From NCBI RefSeq assembly GCF_900115805.1, contig NZ_FOXU01000003.1:1-64000 (forward strand): a stretch of 64,000 nucleotides of DNA, given 5' to 3'. The stretch is from Psychrobacillus psychrotolerans. Its GTDB lineage: Bacteria > Bacillota > Bacilli > Bacillales_A > Planococcaceae. The position numbers and the translations under genes are program-made. The notes under the pieces are model-generated. The model saw only the letters and a program-made list of their open reading frames with translations. It was not told where the DNA came from and did no database searches. Positions 8,711-15,712 of the stretch are shown piece by piece. Within the stretch, counting starts at the first letter, position 1. Every line of letters starts with the position of its first letter.

Positions 8711-10129
8711 ATGTTTCCTAATTTACTATTAAAACGTGCCTATTTGACTCCGGAACGCACTGCTTTACGGTTTGGGGAAGAGGCATGGACATTTCAACAG
8801 CTTTATAACGAAGCCAATGAATTTGCAGAGAAATTACACGCTAAAGGAATTCAGCCCGGTATGAGGATTGCTATTTTATCAAGCTCCAATGCAGAGCTAG
8901 TAATTGCCATACATGGTTGTCTTCAACTTGGTTGTGAATTAGTTATGTTAAACGAACGTTTAAGTGAAGTAGAGCTAAACTATCAGCTTCATGATAGTAA
9001 GCCAAATATTTTACTTGTAGATAACTATGAAAGAGAAATAAATTATAACCAAAGATTTTCTTTTCATGATATTCATAACAACAAAAGAAAAGTATATGCT
9101 ATGGAAAGAGATTGGCCAAAAAGTCGTACTATTTCTATTATGTATACTTCTGGAACTACGGGAAGCCCTAAAGGAGTACGTCAATCATTAGAAAATCATG
9201 CTATGAACGCAACTGGTTCCGCACTACATCTAGGTATTCATCCCGATGATTGCTGGCTATGTGTAGTACCCTTGTTTCATATAAGTGGATTTTCTATTCT
9301 AATGCGTTCTGTATTATATGGAATGACTGTTAGCCTTCATACTAAATTTGATCCGGAAAAAGTAGTTGATGAAATATTAGAGGGTGCTGCCACAAGAATG
9401 TCATTAGTAGCGGTGATGCTTCAACGCATCGTATCCGTTTTAGAAAATAGAAATCAGTATTTCCCTGATTCGTTTCAATCGATTTTAGTTGGTGGCGGTC
9501 CTGTTCCTTTGTCTTATTTAGAGAGGGCAATCGAACGGAATATACCAGTATTACAAACGTATGGCATGACAGAAACAGCTTCTCAGACCACTACCTTATC
9601 AAGTGAGGATGCTATCCGTAAGCTTGGATCTTCTGGGAAACCTCTTTTCTTTGCAGATGTTCGGATAGATGGGGAAGAAAAAATGGGAGAAATATGTATT
9701 AAAGGGCCACATGTGACGAAAGGATATATTGGAGCAGCCGAGTCTAAGAAACCATTATTGAATGGTTGGTTACATACTGGAGATATAGGTTATTTAGATG
9801 AGGAAGGTTATTTGTTTGTTGTAGATCGTCGCTCAGATCTAATCATTTCCGGCGGGGAGAATATTTATCCTGCCGAGTTAGAGCAAGCATTAGTTAAACA
9901 CCCAGCAGTTGTTGAAGCAGGAGTTACAGGTCGACAAGATGATAAATGGGGACAAATTCCAATAGCTTTTGTTGTAGTAAAAGAATTAGTTTCTATTGAA
10001 GAGTTAGCGGCTTTCATGAAGACACAGATTGCCTCTTATAAATTGCCAAAAGAATATTACTTTATAGAAGAATTACCTCGTAACGGGGCAAATAAGTTAG
10101 TGAGAAGAGAGTTATTAAATTTGATATGA
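8711..10129 (+). CDS. menE: o-succinylbenzoate-CoA ligase MenE
   Basis: 472 aa AMP-forming acyl-CoA synthetase activating o-succinylbenzoate. Seen: P-loop-like YTSGTTGSPKG near 145, GGGPVPLSYLERA, QTYGMTETASQ, the hinge DRRSDLIISGGENIYP near 375 and C-terminal GANKLVRREL with the catalytic Lys. AAAGGAG lies 8 bases before ATG. Unlike the B. subtilis menFDHBEC order (from memory), it is cut off from menB by 620 bases of terminator and repeats and is not followed by menC. Confidence 0.95.
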   Translation: MFPNLLLKRAYLTPERTALRFGEEAWTFQQLYNEANEFAEKLHAKGIQPGMRIAILSSSNAELVIAIHGCLQLGCELVMLNERLSEVELNYQLHDSKPNILLVDNYEREINYNQRFSFHDIHNNKRKVYAMERDWPKSRTISIMYTSGTTGSPKGVRQSLENHAMNATGSALHLGIHPDDCWLCVVPLFHISGFSILMRSVLYGMTVSLHTKFDPEKVVDEILEGAATRMSLVAVMLQRIVSVLENRNQYFPDSFQSILVGGGPVPLSYLERAIERNIPVLQTYGMTETASQTTTLSSEDAIRKLGSSGKPLFFADVRIDGEEKMGEICIKGPHVTKGYIGAAESKKPLLNGWLHTGDIGYLDEEGYLFVVDRRSDLIISGGENIYPAELEQALVKHPAVVEAGVTGRQDDKWGQIPIAFVVVKELVSIEELAAFMKTQIASYKLPKEYYFIEELPRNGANKLVRRELLNLI

Positions 10130-10199
10130 ATAGCTTTAAAAGATAAGAAAGTATAAAGAATGGATTGTATCATTTTGTTGGGATATCAATGAATAAATA

Positions 10200-10780
10200 A
10201 TGCTACTGATTTCCGTTTCTGGTGGACGCTTTCCGCGGGCGAGGCCGAGCCTCCTCGGTCGCTACGCTCCTTGCGGGGTCACGACTTTCTCGCTTATCCC
10301 GCTGGAGGTGCCAGCTTTCACTACAATCTATTTAATGTGTGGTACTTAATAATAGGATATTAACTATTCTGTCAGAAGGACGAAGAAAATAAATTACCTT
10401 TTATACTAGTAGAAATAATAGAAGTAGTAAGTGTTTGCCCTATAAAGAAGTGAAATAGCTCACAAAATTGTATCATCGGCCCCGCACGATGCGGGTCAGG
10501 CAGTCGTTGCGACACGATGTCGCGTACTTAGACTGTCATCATCTTTGCTCTATCAATAGGAAATTATCTTATCTCTAATTATCCAGCCTGTTTCTGAGAG
10601 TTGAAGGAAGGCGACCGACAGACAAATGCCATAAGATTACCCAAAAAAGGGATGCTGGTTGTTTGTGACGTTCGTCACAAACAACCAGCATCCCTAAAAA
10701 GTTAATTCGGTAATCATTATAGTAATATCTGTCCATAGTCCTTTGAAAACGATAGGGGCAGGTTTGAACGTAAAGAGTTA
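10200..10780 (+). repeat. composite ~600-bp repeat, copy A
   Basis: Matches the reverse strand of 19085-19695 along most of its length. In order: CTACTGATTTCCG/GGTGGACGC unit (10201-10310); AT-rich spacer; AAAGAAGTGAAATAGC (from 10445); in this copy only, an insert at about 10478-10535 (CCGCACGATGCGGGTCAGGCAG ... of the class also in the leuS leader); ATTATCTTATCTCTA; CCTGTTTCTGAGAGTT; GCCATAAGATTACC; a 22-bp hairpin (10649-10694); then ATTCGGTAAT and GATAGGGGCAGGTTTGAAC. It lies between menE and the 3' end of znuA. No gene recognised in it. Confidence 0.85.
10649..10694 (-). terminator. 22-bp perfect hairpin in repeat A, probable znuA terminator
   Basis: Arms 10649-10670 and 10673-10694 are perfectly complementary across a 2-base centre. 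Read on the reverse strand, downstream of znuA, the hairpin is followed by CCTTTTTTGGG, so it can act as an intrinsic terminator. The paired copy at 19172-19219 has the same stem length with three compensated base-pair changes. Confidence 0.6.
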
Positions 10781-10826
10781 GCCGTCTTTGCCCGATTTTT
10801 CTAATGAATTTTGAAGCTTTACAATT

Positions 10827-11822
10827 TTATTTCAAAACCGTTCTTAATGTCTCGAGGTTTTTGTTCATCAATGTAAAATAAGTTTCTTTGTTCTGGATAT
10901 CTTCTTTCGATAGCACACCTAAATTATGCAAAACCAAGCTTTCTGCACCAATTTCTTTTTGAATCACTTCAGTCAATTTAGAAGATACATTTTGCTCAAA
11001 TAAAATATATTCAATATTTTTTTCTTCTGCCAAATCGATTAATTTAGTCAGTTCTTTTTGAGAAGGTTCATCTTGTGAATTTAGTCCAGCTACTGCCAGT
11101 TGTTCTAACCCGTATGTGTTAGCAATATAACCAAATGCTGAGTGAGAAACAAAAAATGTTTTGTTAGGTGCATTATGCGCCATTTCTTCAAAGTCTGCAT
11201 CTAGTTGTTGAAGTTCACTAACTAATTCATCATAATTTTTTTCAAAAGTCTCTTGTTGCTCAGGTGAGATCTCCACTAAAGAGTCTTTAATAGAAAGCGC
11301 AAGACTTTGACTGATTTTAGGTGACATCCAAACATGTGGATCAATATCCCCGTGATCATGTCCCTCATGGCTGTGATCTTCTGATGATTCACTTTCGTGT
11401 TCATGATCGTGAGAATCCGTTGAAGTCGCTTCTTCCTCTTCGTGAGCGGCTTCCTCTAATTGTTCGTCTGAAATTGCATCCACAGTGGCTATCATATTAA
11501 CTTCTTCATCTGCCAATGTCTTTTTAGCATTCTCTACAAAACCCTCTAAGCCAAGTCCTATGTAAAAAAACAAATCAGCATCTGCAAGTGCCATCATATC
11601 TTTTTGTGTTGGCTCAAAAGTATGTTCATTTGCGCCAGCAGGGTAGATAGAAGAGACATGTACAGATTCTCCACCGATATGTTCAGCAAAGTATTGTAAT
11701 GGGTATACGGTTGTATATATTTGAACTTTCTCATCCGTATTTTGAGCTTTCTCTTCACTTTTTCCACAAGCTGCAAGGAATAATACAAGACAAAGACTAC
11801 TCCATATTAAAATTCGTTTCAA
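10827..11822 (-). CDS. znuA: zinc ABC transporter substrate-binding lipoprotein (ZnuA/AdcA type)
   Basis: 331 aa. Binds Zn outside the membrane for an ABC importer. Signal peptide MKRILIWSSLCLVLFLAACG with lipobox LAAC; His/Asp/Glu-rich loop about residues 125-155 (HDHEHES ... HSHEGHDHGD) before DPHVWMSP; later SHSAFGY and QDEPSQKEL, typical of cluster A-1 binding proteins. A GTG at 11831 would overlap its own AGGGAG; the TTG at 11822, 8 bases after AGGGAG, is the better start. No znuB/znuC partner lies next to it, so the permease and ATPase must be elsewhere. A Zur-like box lies upstream. Confidence 0.92.
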   Translation of the reverse strand: MKRILIWSSLCLVLFLAACGKSEEKAQNTDEKVQIYTTVYPLQYFAEHIGGESVHVSSIYPAGANEHTFEPTQKDMMALADADLFFYIGLGLEGFVENAKKTLADEEVNMIATVDAISDEQLEEAAHEEEEATSTDSHDHEHESESSEDHSHEGHDHGDIDPHVWMSPKISQSLALSIKDSLVEISPEQQETFEKNYDELVSELQQLDADFEEMAHNAPNKTFFVSHSAFGYIANTYGLEQLAVAGLNSQDEPSQKELTKLIDLAEEKNIEYILFEQNVSSKLTEVIQKEIGAESLVLHNLGVLSKEDIQNKETYFTLMNKNLETLRTVLK

Positions 11823-11836
11823 TAAATTCACTCCCT

Positions 11837-11857
11837 AAATAGTAATGATTACGTTTT
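11837..11857 (-). promoter_or_regulatory. Zur-box-like operator of znuA
   Basis: AAATAGTAATGATTACGTTTT has the GTAAT-N-ATTAC core and flanking AAA/TTT of the Bacillus Zur box (AAATCGTAATNATTACGATTT), with about two to three mismatches. It sits just upstream of the ribosome site of a zinc-binding protein gene, which fits zinc repression. Confidence 0.75.
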
Positions 11858-11922
11858 GAAAAATGATAACTTCATTAGATTACAGGACTTTCGGAAAAAA
11901 TGCAAGAAAAAATAGCCTTTGT

Positions 11923-12156
11923 TTATTTTTTCTTCAAAGGCCATTCATCAGGAACGGGATCAATGCCACCTTCATGAAAAGGATGGCACTTCGATATTCT
12001 CTTTACAGTTAAAATACTCCCTTTAATTGCTCCGTGTTTTTGAAGTGCTTCAACTCCATAATGAGAGCAGGTTGGATAAAAGCGACAACTAGGTGGAGAC
12101 AGTGGGGAAATAAACTTTTGATAAAAACGAAAAATAGATATTATAATATGCTTCAT
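11923..12156 (-). CDS. yidD: YidD membrane-protein insertion efficiency factor
   Basis: 77 aa. Family signature is complete: [34 protein letters not shown], then [14 protein letters not shown]. YidD proteins sit at the inner face of the membrane and assist YidC-dependent insertion; B. subtilis YtjA is the counterpart. It follows the small gene at 12160 by 3 bases, suggesting coupled translation. Confidence 0.93.
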   Translation of the reverse strand: MKHIIISIFRFYQKFISPLSPPSCRFYPTCSHYGVEALQKHGAIKGSILTVKRISKCHPFHEGGIDPVPDEWPLKKK

Positions 12157-12159
12157 GTA

Positions 12160-12282
12160 TTAATCAGCATCCTTTGGTTGAGGATCAATTTTCGAAGGTT
12201 TCTCATTCATAGCTAATTTGTACAAAAAGGTAAAGCCGAAAATACTTAATATTATTGCTGCACCTAATATCCAAAATACCAT
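12160..12282 (-). CDS. 40-aa single-pass membrane protein upstream of yidD
   Basis: 40 aa from ATG, with GGAGTG 9 bases upstream. Residues 2-22 (VFWILGAAIILSIFGFTFLY) form one transmembrane helix followed by a polar tail ending in DPQPKDAD. Arranged as an operon with yidD (3-base gap). Function not recognised; association with membrane-protein insertion is only a guess from position. Confidence 0.72.
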   Translation of the reverse strand: MVFWILGAAIILSIFGFTFLYKLAMNEKPSKIDPQPKDAD

Positions 12283-12384
12283 TTTTATTCACTCCAATTA
12301 AACTTATCGTTATGTTTATTGTATGAGAGTTAGAGGTATATTAAAAGAGAAAGCAACTATTATTAAAGGGAGAGTGACAATTTT

Positions 12385-12849
12385 ATGTCAGCAGCATTAA
12401 ACAAAGAACTAAACAAACAAGTAGCAACATGGTCAGTTATGTACACTAAATTACATAATTTTCATTGGTATGTAAAGGGTCCGTCATTTTTTACTTTACA
12501 TGCTAAATTTGAAGAATTATATAACGAAGCTACACTTAATATGGATGAAATTGCTGAACGTTTATTAACACTTGGTGGTAAACCTACAGCAACTTTAAAA
12601 GAACATTTGGAGCTTTCAGAAGTTAAAGAAGCTTCGAGTAAAGAGTCGGCTGACGATATGGTACAAACGGTTGTAGATGATTTTGATAAAATTATGAAAT
12701 CTCTTAAAAAAGGGATGGAAGAAGCAGCCAAAGATGAAGATGATATGACAGAAGATGTATTAAATGCAATTTACCAAAAAACTGAAAAACATCAGTGGAT
12801 GTTAAATGCATTTTTAGGAGATACTAACGCTAACACTGCTAAAAAATAA
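12385..12849 (+). CDS. dps: Dps/MrgA-family DNA-protecting ferritin-like protein
   Basis: 154 aa. Dodecameric iron-storing protein that oxidises Fe(II) with peroxide. The inter-subunit ferroxidase residues are visible: LHNFHWYVKGPSFFTLH (two His), then NMDEIAERLLTLGG. Length is normal. AAAGGGAGAG precedes the ATG. I looked for a PerR box upstream and found no convincing one. Confidence 0.94.
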   Translation: MSAALNKELNKQVATWSVMYTKLHNFHWYVKGPSFFTLHAKFEELYNEATLNMDEIAERLLTLGGKPTATLKEHLELSEVKEASSKESADDMVQTVVDDFDKIMKSLKKGMEEAAKDEDDMTEDVLNAIYQKTEKHQWMLNAFLGDTNANTAKK

Positions 12850-12907
12850 TATACATTTAATAATAATTTGAATTTACCGATATAAAGCTTGTTAGGGAGG
12901 GATTTCT

Positions 12908-13087
12908 TTGGATATAAACTCCATAATGTCATCTAACTTACTACAATTGCAACAGACCGTGCAAATGAGTGTTTTACGAAATGCTATGAACATGGAAACT
13001 GTAGCAGCAATAGGAATGTTGGAAGGCATGTCTCAATCAGCTGCAACACATCCTCATAAAGGAACCGTTGTAGATATTCAAGCTTAA
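12908..13087 (+). CDS. YjfB-like small putative motility protein
   Basis: 59 aa from TTG with AGGGAGGG about 6 bases upstream. The sequence (QQTVQMSVLRNAMNMETVAA, then MLEGM near 38-42) matches the YjfB family pattern of a short amphipathic helical protein with repeated hydrophobic residues and a Met-rich end. YjfB in B. subtilis is described as a putative motility protein under SigD control; I see no clear SigD promoter here, and no flagellar genes adjoin it. Confidence 0.72.
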   Translation: MDINSIMSSNLLQLQQTVQMSVLRNAMNMETVAAIGMLEGMSQSAATHPHKGTVVDIQA

Positions 13088-13212
13088 TAAGAAAAGCGAA
13101 AGCGCCTTTGTTAGCCTCGAAAAGCTTTGGAGGAATGACAGTAAAGGCGTTTTTTGCCTTTATCTGACATTCTGAAACGACTCGAGGGGCTAGGCGCTGT
13201 AGCCTAGACAGA
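13088..13212 (+). repeat. GAAAAGCGRAAGCGCC-type intergenic repeat
   Basis: Begins GAAAAGCGAAAGCGCCT..TTAGCCTCGA and ends CTCGAGGGGCTAGGCGCTGTAGCCTAG, with an internal AAAGGCG/TGCCTTT hairpin. The reverse complement of 38513-38690 starts and ends with the same blocks, so these are two members of one family. Confidence 0.75.
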
Positions 13213-13240
13213 TGATGATTAAAAAGTATATCCTCAAGCT

Positions 13241-13276
13241 TAAAAAACATGTGCCCTAGTGGTGCATGTTTTTTTG
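13241..13276 (+). terminator. terminator-like hairpin before the 13313 gene
   Basis: AAAAAACATG(TGC) ... (GTG)CATGTTTTTTT: stem flanked by A and T runs, about 150 bases after the YjfB-like gene. Confidence 0.7.
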
Positions 13277-13312
13277 CTTTTTGCACAAACTTCTATAAAA
13301 GGATGTGTGAAA

Positions 13313-13648
13313 ATGACCTTATACAAAGTGTATATCTCCGTTAAAAGTCAGCAAGTATATGCTTATCCTGAAGAATCTCAGTGGGAATACGAAGTAACAG
13401 CTACCAGAAATGAAATAAAAGTATTTGAAAAACTTTTCTATCAGCTGAAGTCAGTGCAAAGCAGAAACTTTCTACGGGCTCATGAACCACAATTGGTAAA
13501 GCCATATCATGTGGATGGGGAAAATGACCAATATGATAGAAGGCTCAAGAAAGTGTATGCATGGATTCATGAATTCTCTTCAGATGACTCTAAACGATTT
13601 ATCGAACAGCTACCTTATTTTCAAAGAAGAAAGGAGATTCAATTATGA
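13313..13648 (+). CDS. conserved-looking protein of unknown function
   Basis: 111 aa from ATG with AAAAGGATG 8 bases before it; an in-frame start further upstream at 13259 lies in the terminator hairpin and has no ribosome site. The protein is charged and aromatic-rich (KVYISVKSQQVYAYPEES, RRLKKVYAWIHEFSSDDSKR, EQLPYFQRRKE), with no signal peptide or membrane segment. I do not recognise the family. The stop overlaps the next start as ATGA, so the two small genes form one unit. Confidence 0.72.
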   Translation: MTLYKVYISVKSQQVYAYPEESQWEYEVTATRNEIKVFEKLFYQLKSVQSRNFLRAHEPQLVKPYHVDGENDQYDRRLKKVYAWIHEFSSDDSKRFIEQLPYFQRRKEIQL

Positions 13649-13803
13649 GTAAAAATTTAAATAGAAAAGGTAATGAAAATCCAGTAACTTATCGAAATGT
13701 TAGTTCCTTACTCAACCTATCCCCTCAAGACAAATCCAAGCAGAATATTGCACAAAATAGAGAAGAAGGAAATGAAGATTATAAAATGGGACCCCAAAAA
13801 TAA
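13645..13803 (+). CDS. 52-aa hydrophilic protein of unknown function
   Basis: 52 aa, ATG overlapping the previous stop, with AAAGGAG 8 bases upstream. Highly polar, Asn/Gln/Lys-rich (MSKNLNRKGNENPVTYR ... NREEGNEDYKMGPQK) with one short hydrophobic patch SSLLNLS. Composition recalls small spore or stress proteins but no SASP motif is present. The strong ribosome site and a following terminator support it being real. Confidence 0.62.
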   Translation: MSKNLNRKGNENPVTYRNVSSLLNLSPQDKSKQNIAQNREEGNEDYKMGPQK

Positions 13804-13814
13804 TAGTTACTTTT

Positions 13815-13845
13815 AGACTTAGCTCTCCATGGGCTAAGTTTTTTA
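13815..13845 (+). terminator. terminator after the 13645 gene
   Basis: ACTTAGC, loop TCTCCATGG, GCTAAGTTTTTT. Confidence 0.85.
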
Positions 13846-13888
13846 TATACATATGCTAAAATTGAAAGAAAACAAAGGGAGTCAGGAT

Positions 13889-14362
13889 ATGATTTCTTTC
13901 CAAGATTTAAATGGTTATGATGTATTGTTATCTTTTGAGCAAGGTAGCTTTGCAATCCCATCTGAACATGTACTAGTCGTAGCAAAATATAAAGGCAAAT
14001 GGTTGGTGACGAAGCATCCTAAAAGGGGTTTAGAGTTTCCAGGTGGTAAGTTAGAGCAGGGAGAGACTTTAGTTGAAGCAGCAATTAGAGAAACAAAAGA
14101 AGAAACAAATGTGGATATAGTGGAGTTAGCATGGCTTGCAGAATATATGGTAATAGATAATATCCCTTTTTGTAAAACTGTTTATGTAGCGGAAGTTGGG
14201 TATATTAATAAAGAGAAGACAAACTTTGAAACAGAAGGAGCCTTTTGGTTATCTTCAGAAGAACTTACACAAAGTAATTATTTGAGCTTCCATATGAAAG
14301 ATGATGGAATGAAAGCCATTTTAAAGAAGGTGAAAGAAATTGAAAGCAAATGGAACGATTGA
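13889..14362 (+). CDS. ytkD: NUDIX hydrolase YtkD (8-oxo-dGTP/NTP diphosphatase)
   Basis: 157 aa. Complete NUDIX box around residues 52-75 (GGKLEQGETLVEAAIRET, KEET). YtkD of B. subtilis sanitises 8-oxo-dGTP and other nucleoside triphosphates. An ATG at 13853 is available but lies over the preceding terminator region; AAAGGGAG 7 bases before 13889 picks this start. The last 23 bases overlap the ytmA gene. Confidence 0.9.
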   Translation: MISFQDLNGYDVLLSFEQGSFAIPSEHVLVVAKYKGKWLVTKHPKRGLEFPGGKLEQGETLVEAAIRETKEETNVDIVELAWLAEYMVIDNIPFCKTVYVAEVGYINKEKTNFETEGAFWLSSEELTQSNYLSFHMKDDGMKAILKKVKEIESKWND

Positions 14363-15131
14363 AAAAGTTCGAGTTTATCCATCGCCCAATCCTCATATTG
14401 TATTAAGAGAAATTACATATTGGTCCTGTGGACTACGTGTCAAAGGGATGCTAGCGTCACCAAAAGAAGTAGGAGACTATGAAGGTATTTTATATTGTCG
14501 TGGTGGTATGCAAAGTATTGGTATGGTTCGACCCGCCCGAATCGCACAAATTGCTTCTGAAGGTTTTATCGTATTTGCGCCATATTATCGTGGCAATCGT
14601 GGTGGTGAAGGAAAAGATGAATTCGCTGGAGAAGATCGTTGGGATGCTATCTACGGAGTAGATATACTTAAGCAATATTGCCTTGCAGAACGGATTCACC
14701 TATTTGCATTTTCTCGTGGTGGAATCATGGCATTATGGATTGCTATTCTACGTAATGATATTACCTCTTTAGTTACGTGGGCGGGTGTGTCCGATATATA
14801 TCTAACATATGAAGAAAGATTAGATATGAGAAAGATGATGAAACGAGTCATTGGTGGTACTCCTAGCAAATATCCAGTGGGATACGAAGAGCGAGATGTA
14901 TTACCTCTTATAAAGGAAATGAAGACATCCACGCTTATAATTCACGGTGAACAAGATAAAAATGTCTCTTTTGAGCATGCAAAGGTTTTAGAGCATGCAT
15001 TAGTAGGGAATAGTATACCAGTTGAAACCTGGTACTATCCAGAATTCACACATTTTTTTCCGAGCAAAATAAATAGACGTGTAGTAAAAGATGCATGTCA
15101 TTGGATGAAAAATCAGAGAGGGGTTTTATAG
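14340..15131 (+). CDS. ytmA: YtmA-like alpha/beta hydrolase (prolyl oligopeptidase family)
   Basis: 263 aa, TTG start inside the ytkD 3' end with AGAAGGTGA 7-8 bases before it. The fold is that of S9-type peptidases/acyl hydrolases: YYRGNRGGEG, nucleophile elbow FAFSRGGIMALW (Ser near 126), Asp in IIHGEQDKNVS and His in PEFTHFFP. Substrate unknown. Operon with ytkD and the 15131 gene. Confidence 0.86.
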   Translation: MKANGTIEKVRVYPSPNPHIVLREITYWSCGLRVKGMLASPKEVGDYEGILYCRGGMQSIGMVRPARIAQIASEGFIVFAPYYRGNRGGEGKDEFAGEDRWDAIYGVDILKQYCLAERIHLFAFSRGGIMALWIAILRNDITSLVTWAGVSDIYLTYEERLDMRKMMKRVIGGTPSKYPVGYEERDVLPLIKEMKTSTLIIHGEQDKNVSFEHAKVLEHALVGNSIPVETWYYPEFTHFFPSKINRRVVKDACHWMKNQRGVL

Positions 15132-15580
15132 TGGGTAATGTTGTAGTAACAACTGAGGCAATGAGTGTAGAGGGGAAATCTTCGTTTCCCATAGATACGA
15201 GTTTTTGGGAGGATTTGTGGGATCAATATACAAACGAGTTCCAAGAAGTAGTGATCCATTGTTGGTTGGAAGAACTAGAAGTGTTAGAAGAGTTAAACTC
15301 TCGAGCTGTTTCCGTTCAGACAGAAGGATTGATGAAAGTGATTACTATTAATCTAACGGATGAAAATAGACTCTATTTTAGAAATTATTCTGTTGATCCA
15401 AAAGGTGGTTTAAAGTGGTATACAATGTTCTTTCAAGAAGATGGGGTTGAACAGATGGAAATAGGTCATTATGGTTCTGAAATTATTCTATATAAAGTTA
15501 ATGAAGAGGAAGCCGAAAAGTTTGTAGAAATATTTCCTAAAATAACGGATAGTGAATATCATGAGACTAATGGTGACTAG
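15131..15580 (+). CDS. acidic protein of unknown function, last gene of the ytkD unit
   Basis: 149 aa. GTG start overlapping the ytmA stop by one base (TAGTG) with GAGAGGGG 7 bases before it. Soluble, strongly acidic, with WEDLWDQYTNEFQEVVIHCW, EELEVLEELNSRAV, and a C-terminal YKVNEEEAEKFVEIFP. No signal peptide or known motif seen. Tight coupling to ytmA says it is expressed with it. Confidence 0.75.
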   Translation: MGNVVVTTEAMSVEGKSSFPIDTSFWEDLWDQYTNEFQEVVIHCWLEELEVLEELNSRAVSVQTEGLMKVITINLTDENRLYFRNYSVDPKGGLKWYTMFFQEDGVEQMEIGHYGSEIILYKVNEEEAEKFVEIFPKITDSEYHETNGD

Positions 15581-15660
15581 AATAATGCTAATTTGACTTA
15601 ACCATCCTTTGCAATAAAATATACTTATTATTCTTTTTAGCAAATAAAAGCACAAATATA

Positions 15661-15700
15661 AAAAAAGAGTCCAAATTCATTCGAATTTGGACTCTTTTTG
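15661..15700 (+). terminator. bidirectional terminator between the 15131 gene and pckA
   Basis: AAAAAGAGTCCAAATTC and GAATTTGGACTCTTTTT form a long perfect stem between convergent genes. Confidence 0.93.
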
Positions 15701-15712
15701 ATGTTTACTCTA

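Noticed and set aside
12301-12384. PerR or SigB site before dps
   Set aside because: No TTATAATnATTATAA-like dyad and no GTTT...GGGWAW pair; only a poorly spaced TTATTG/TATATT.
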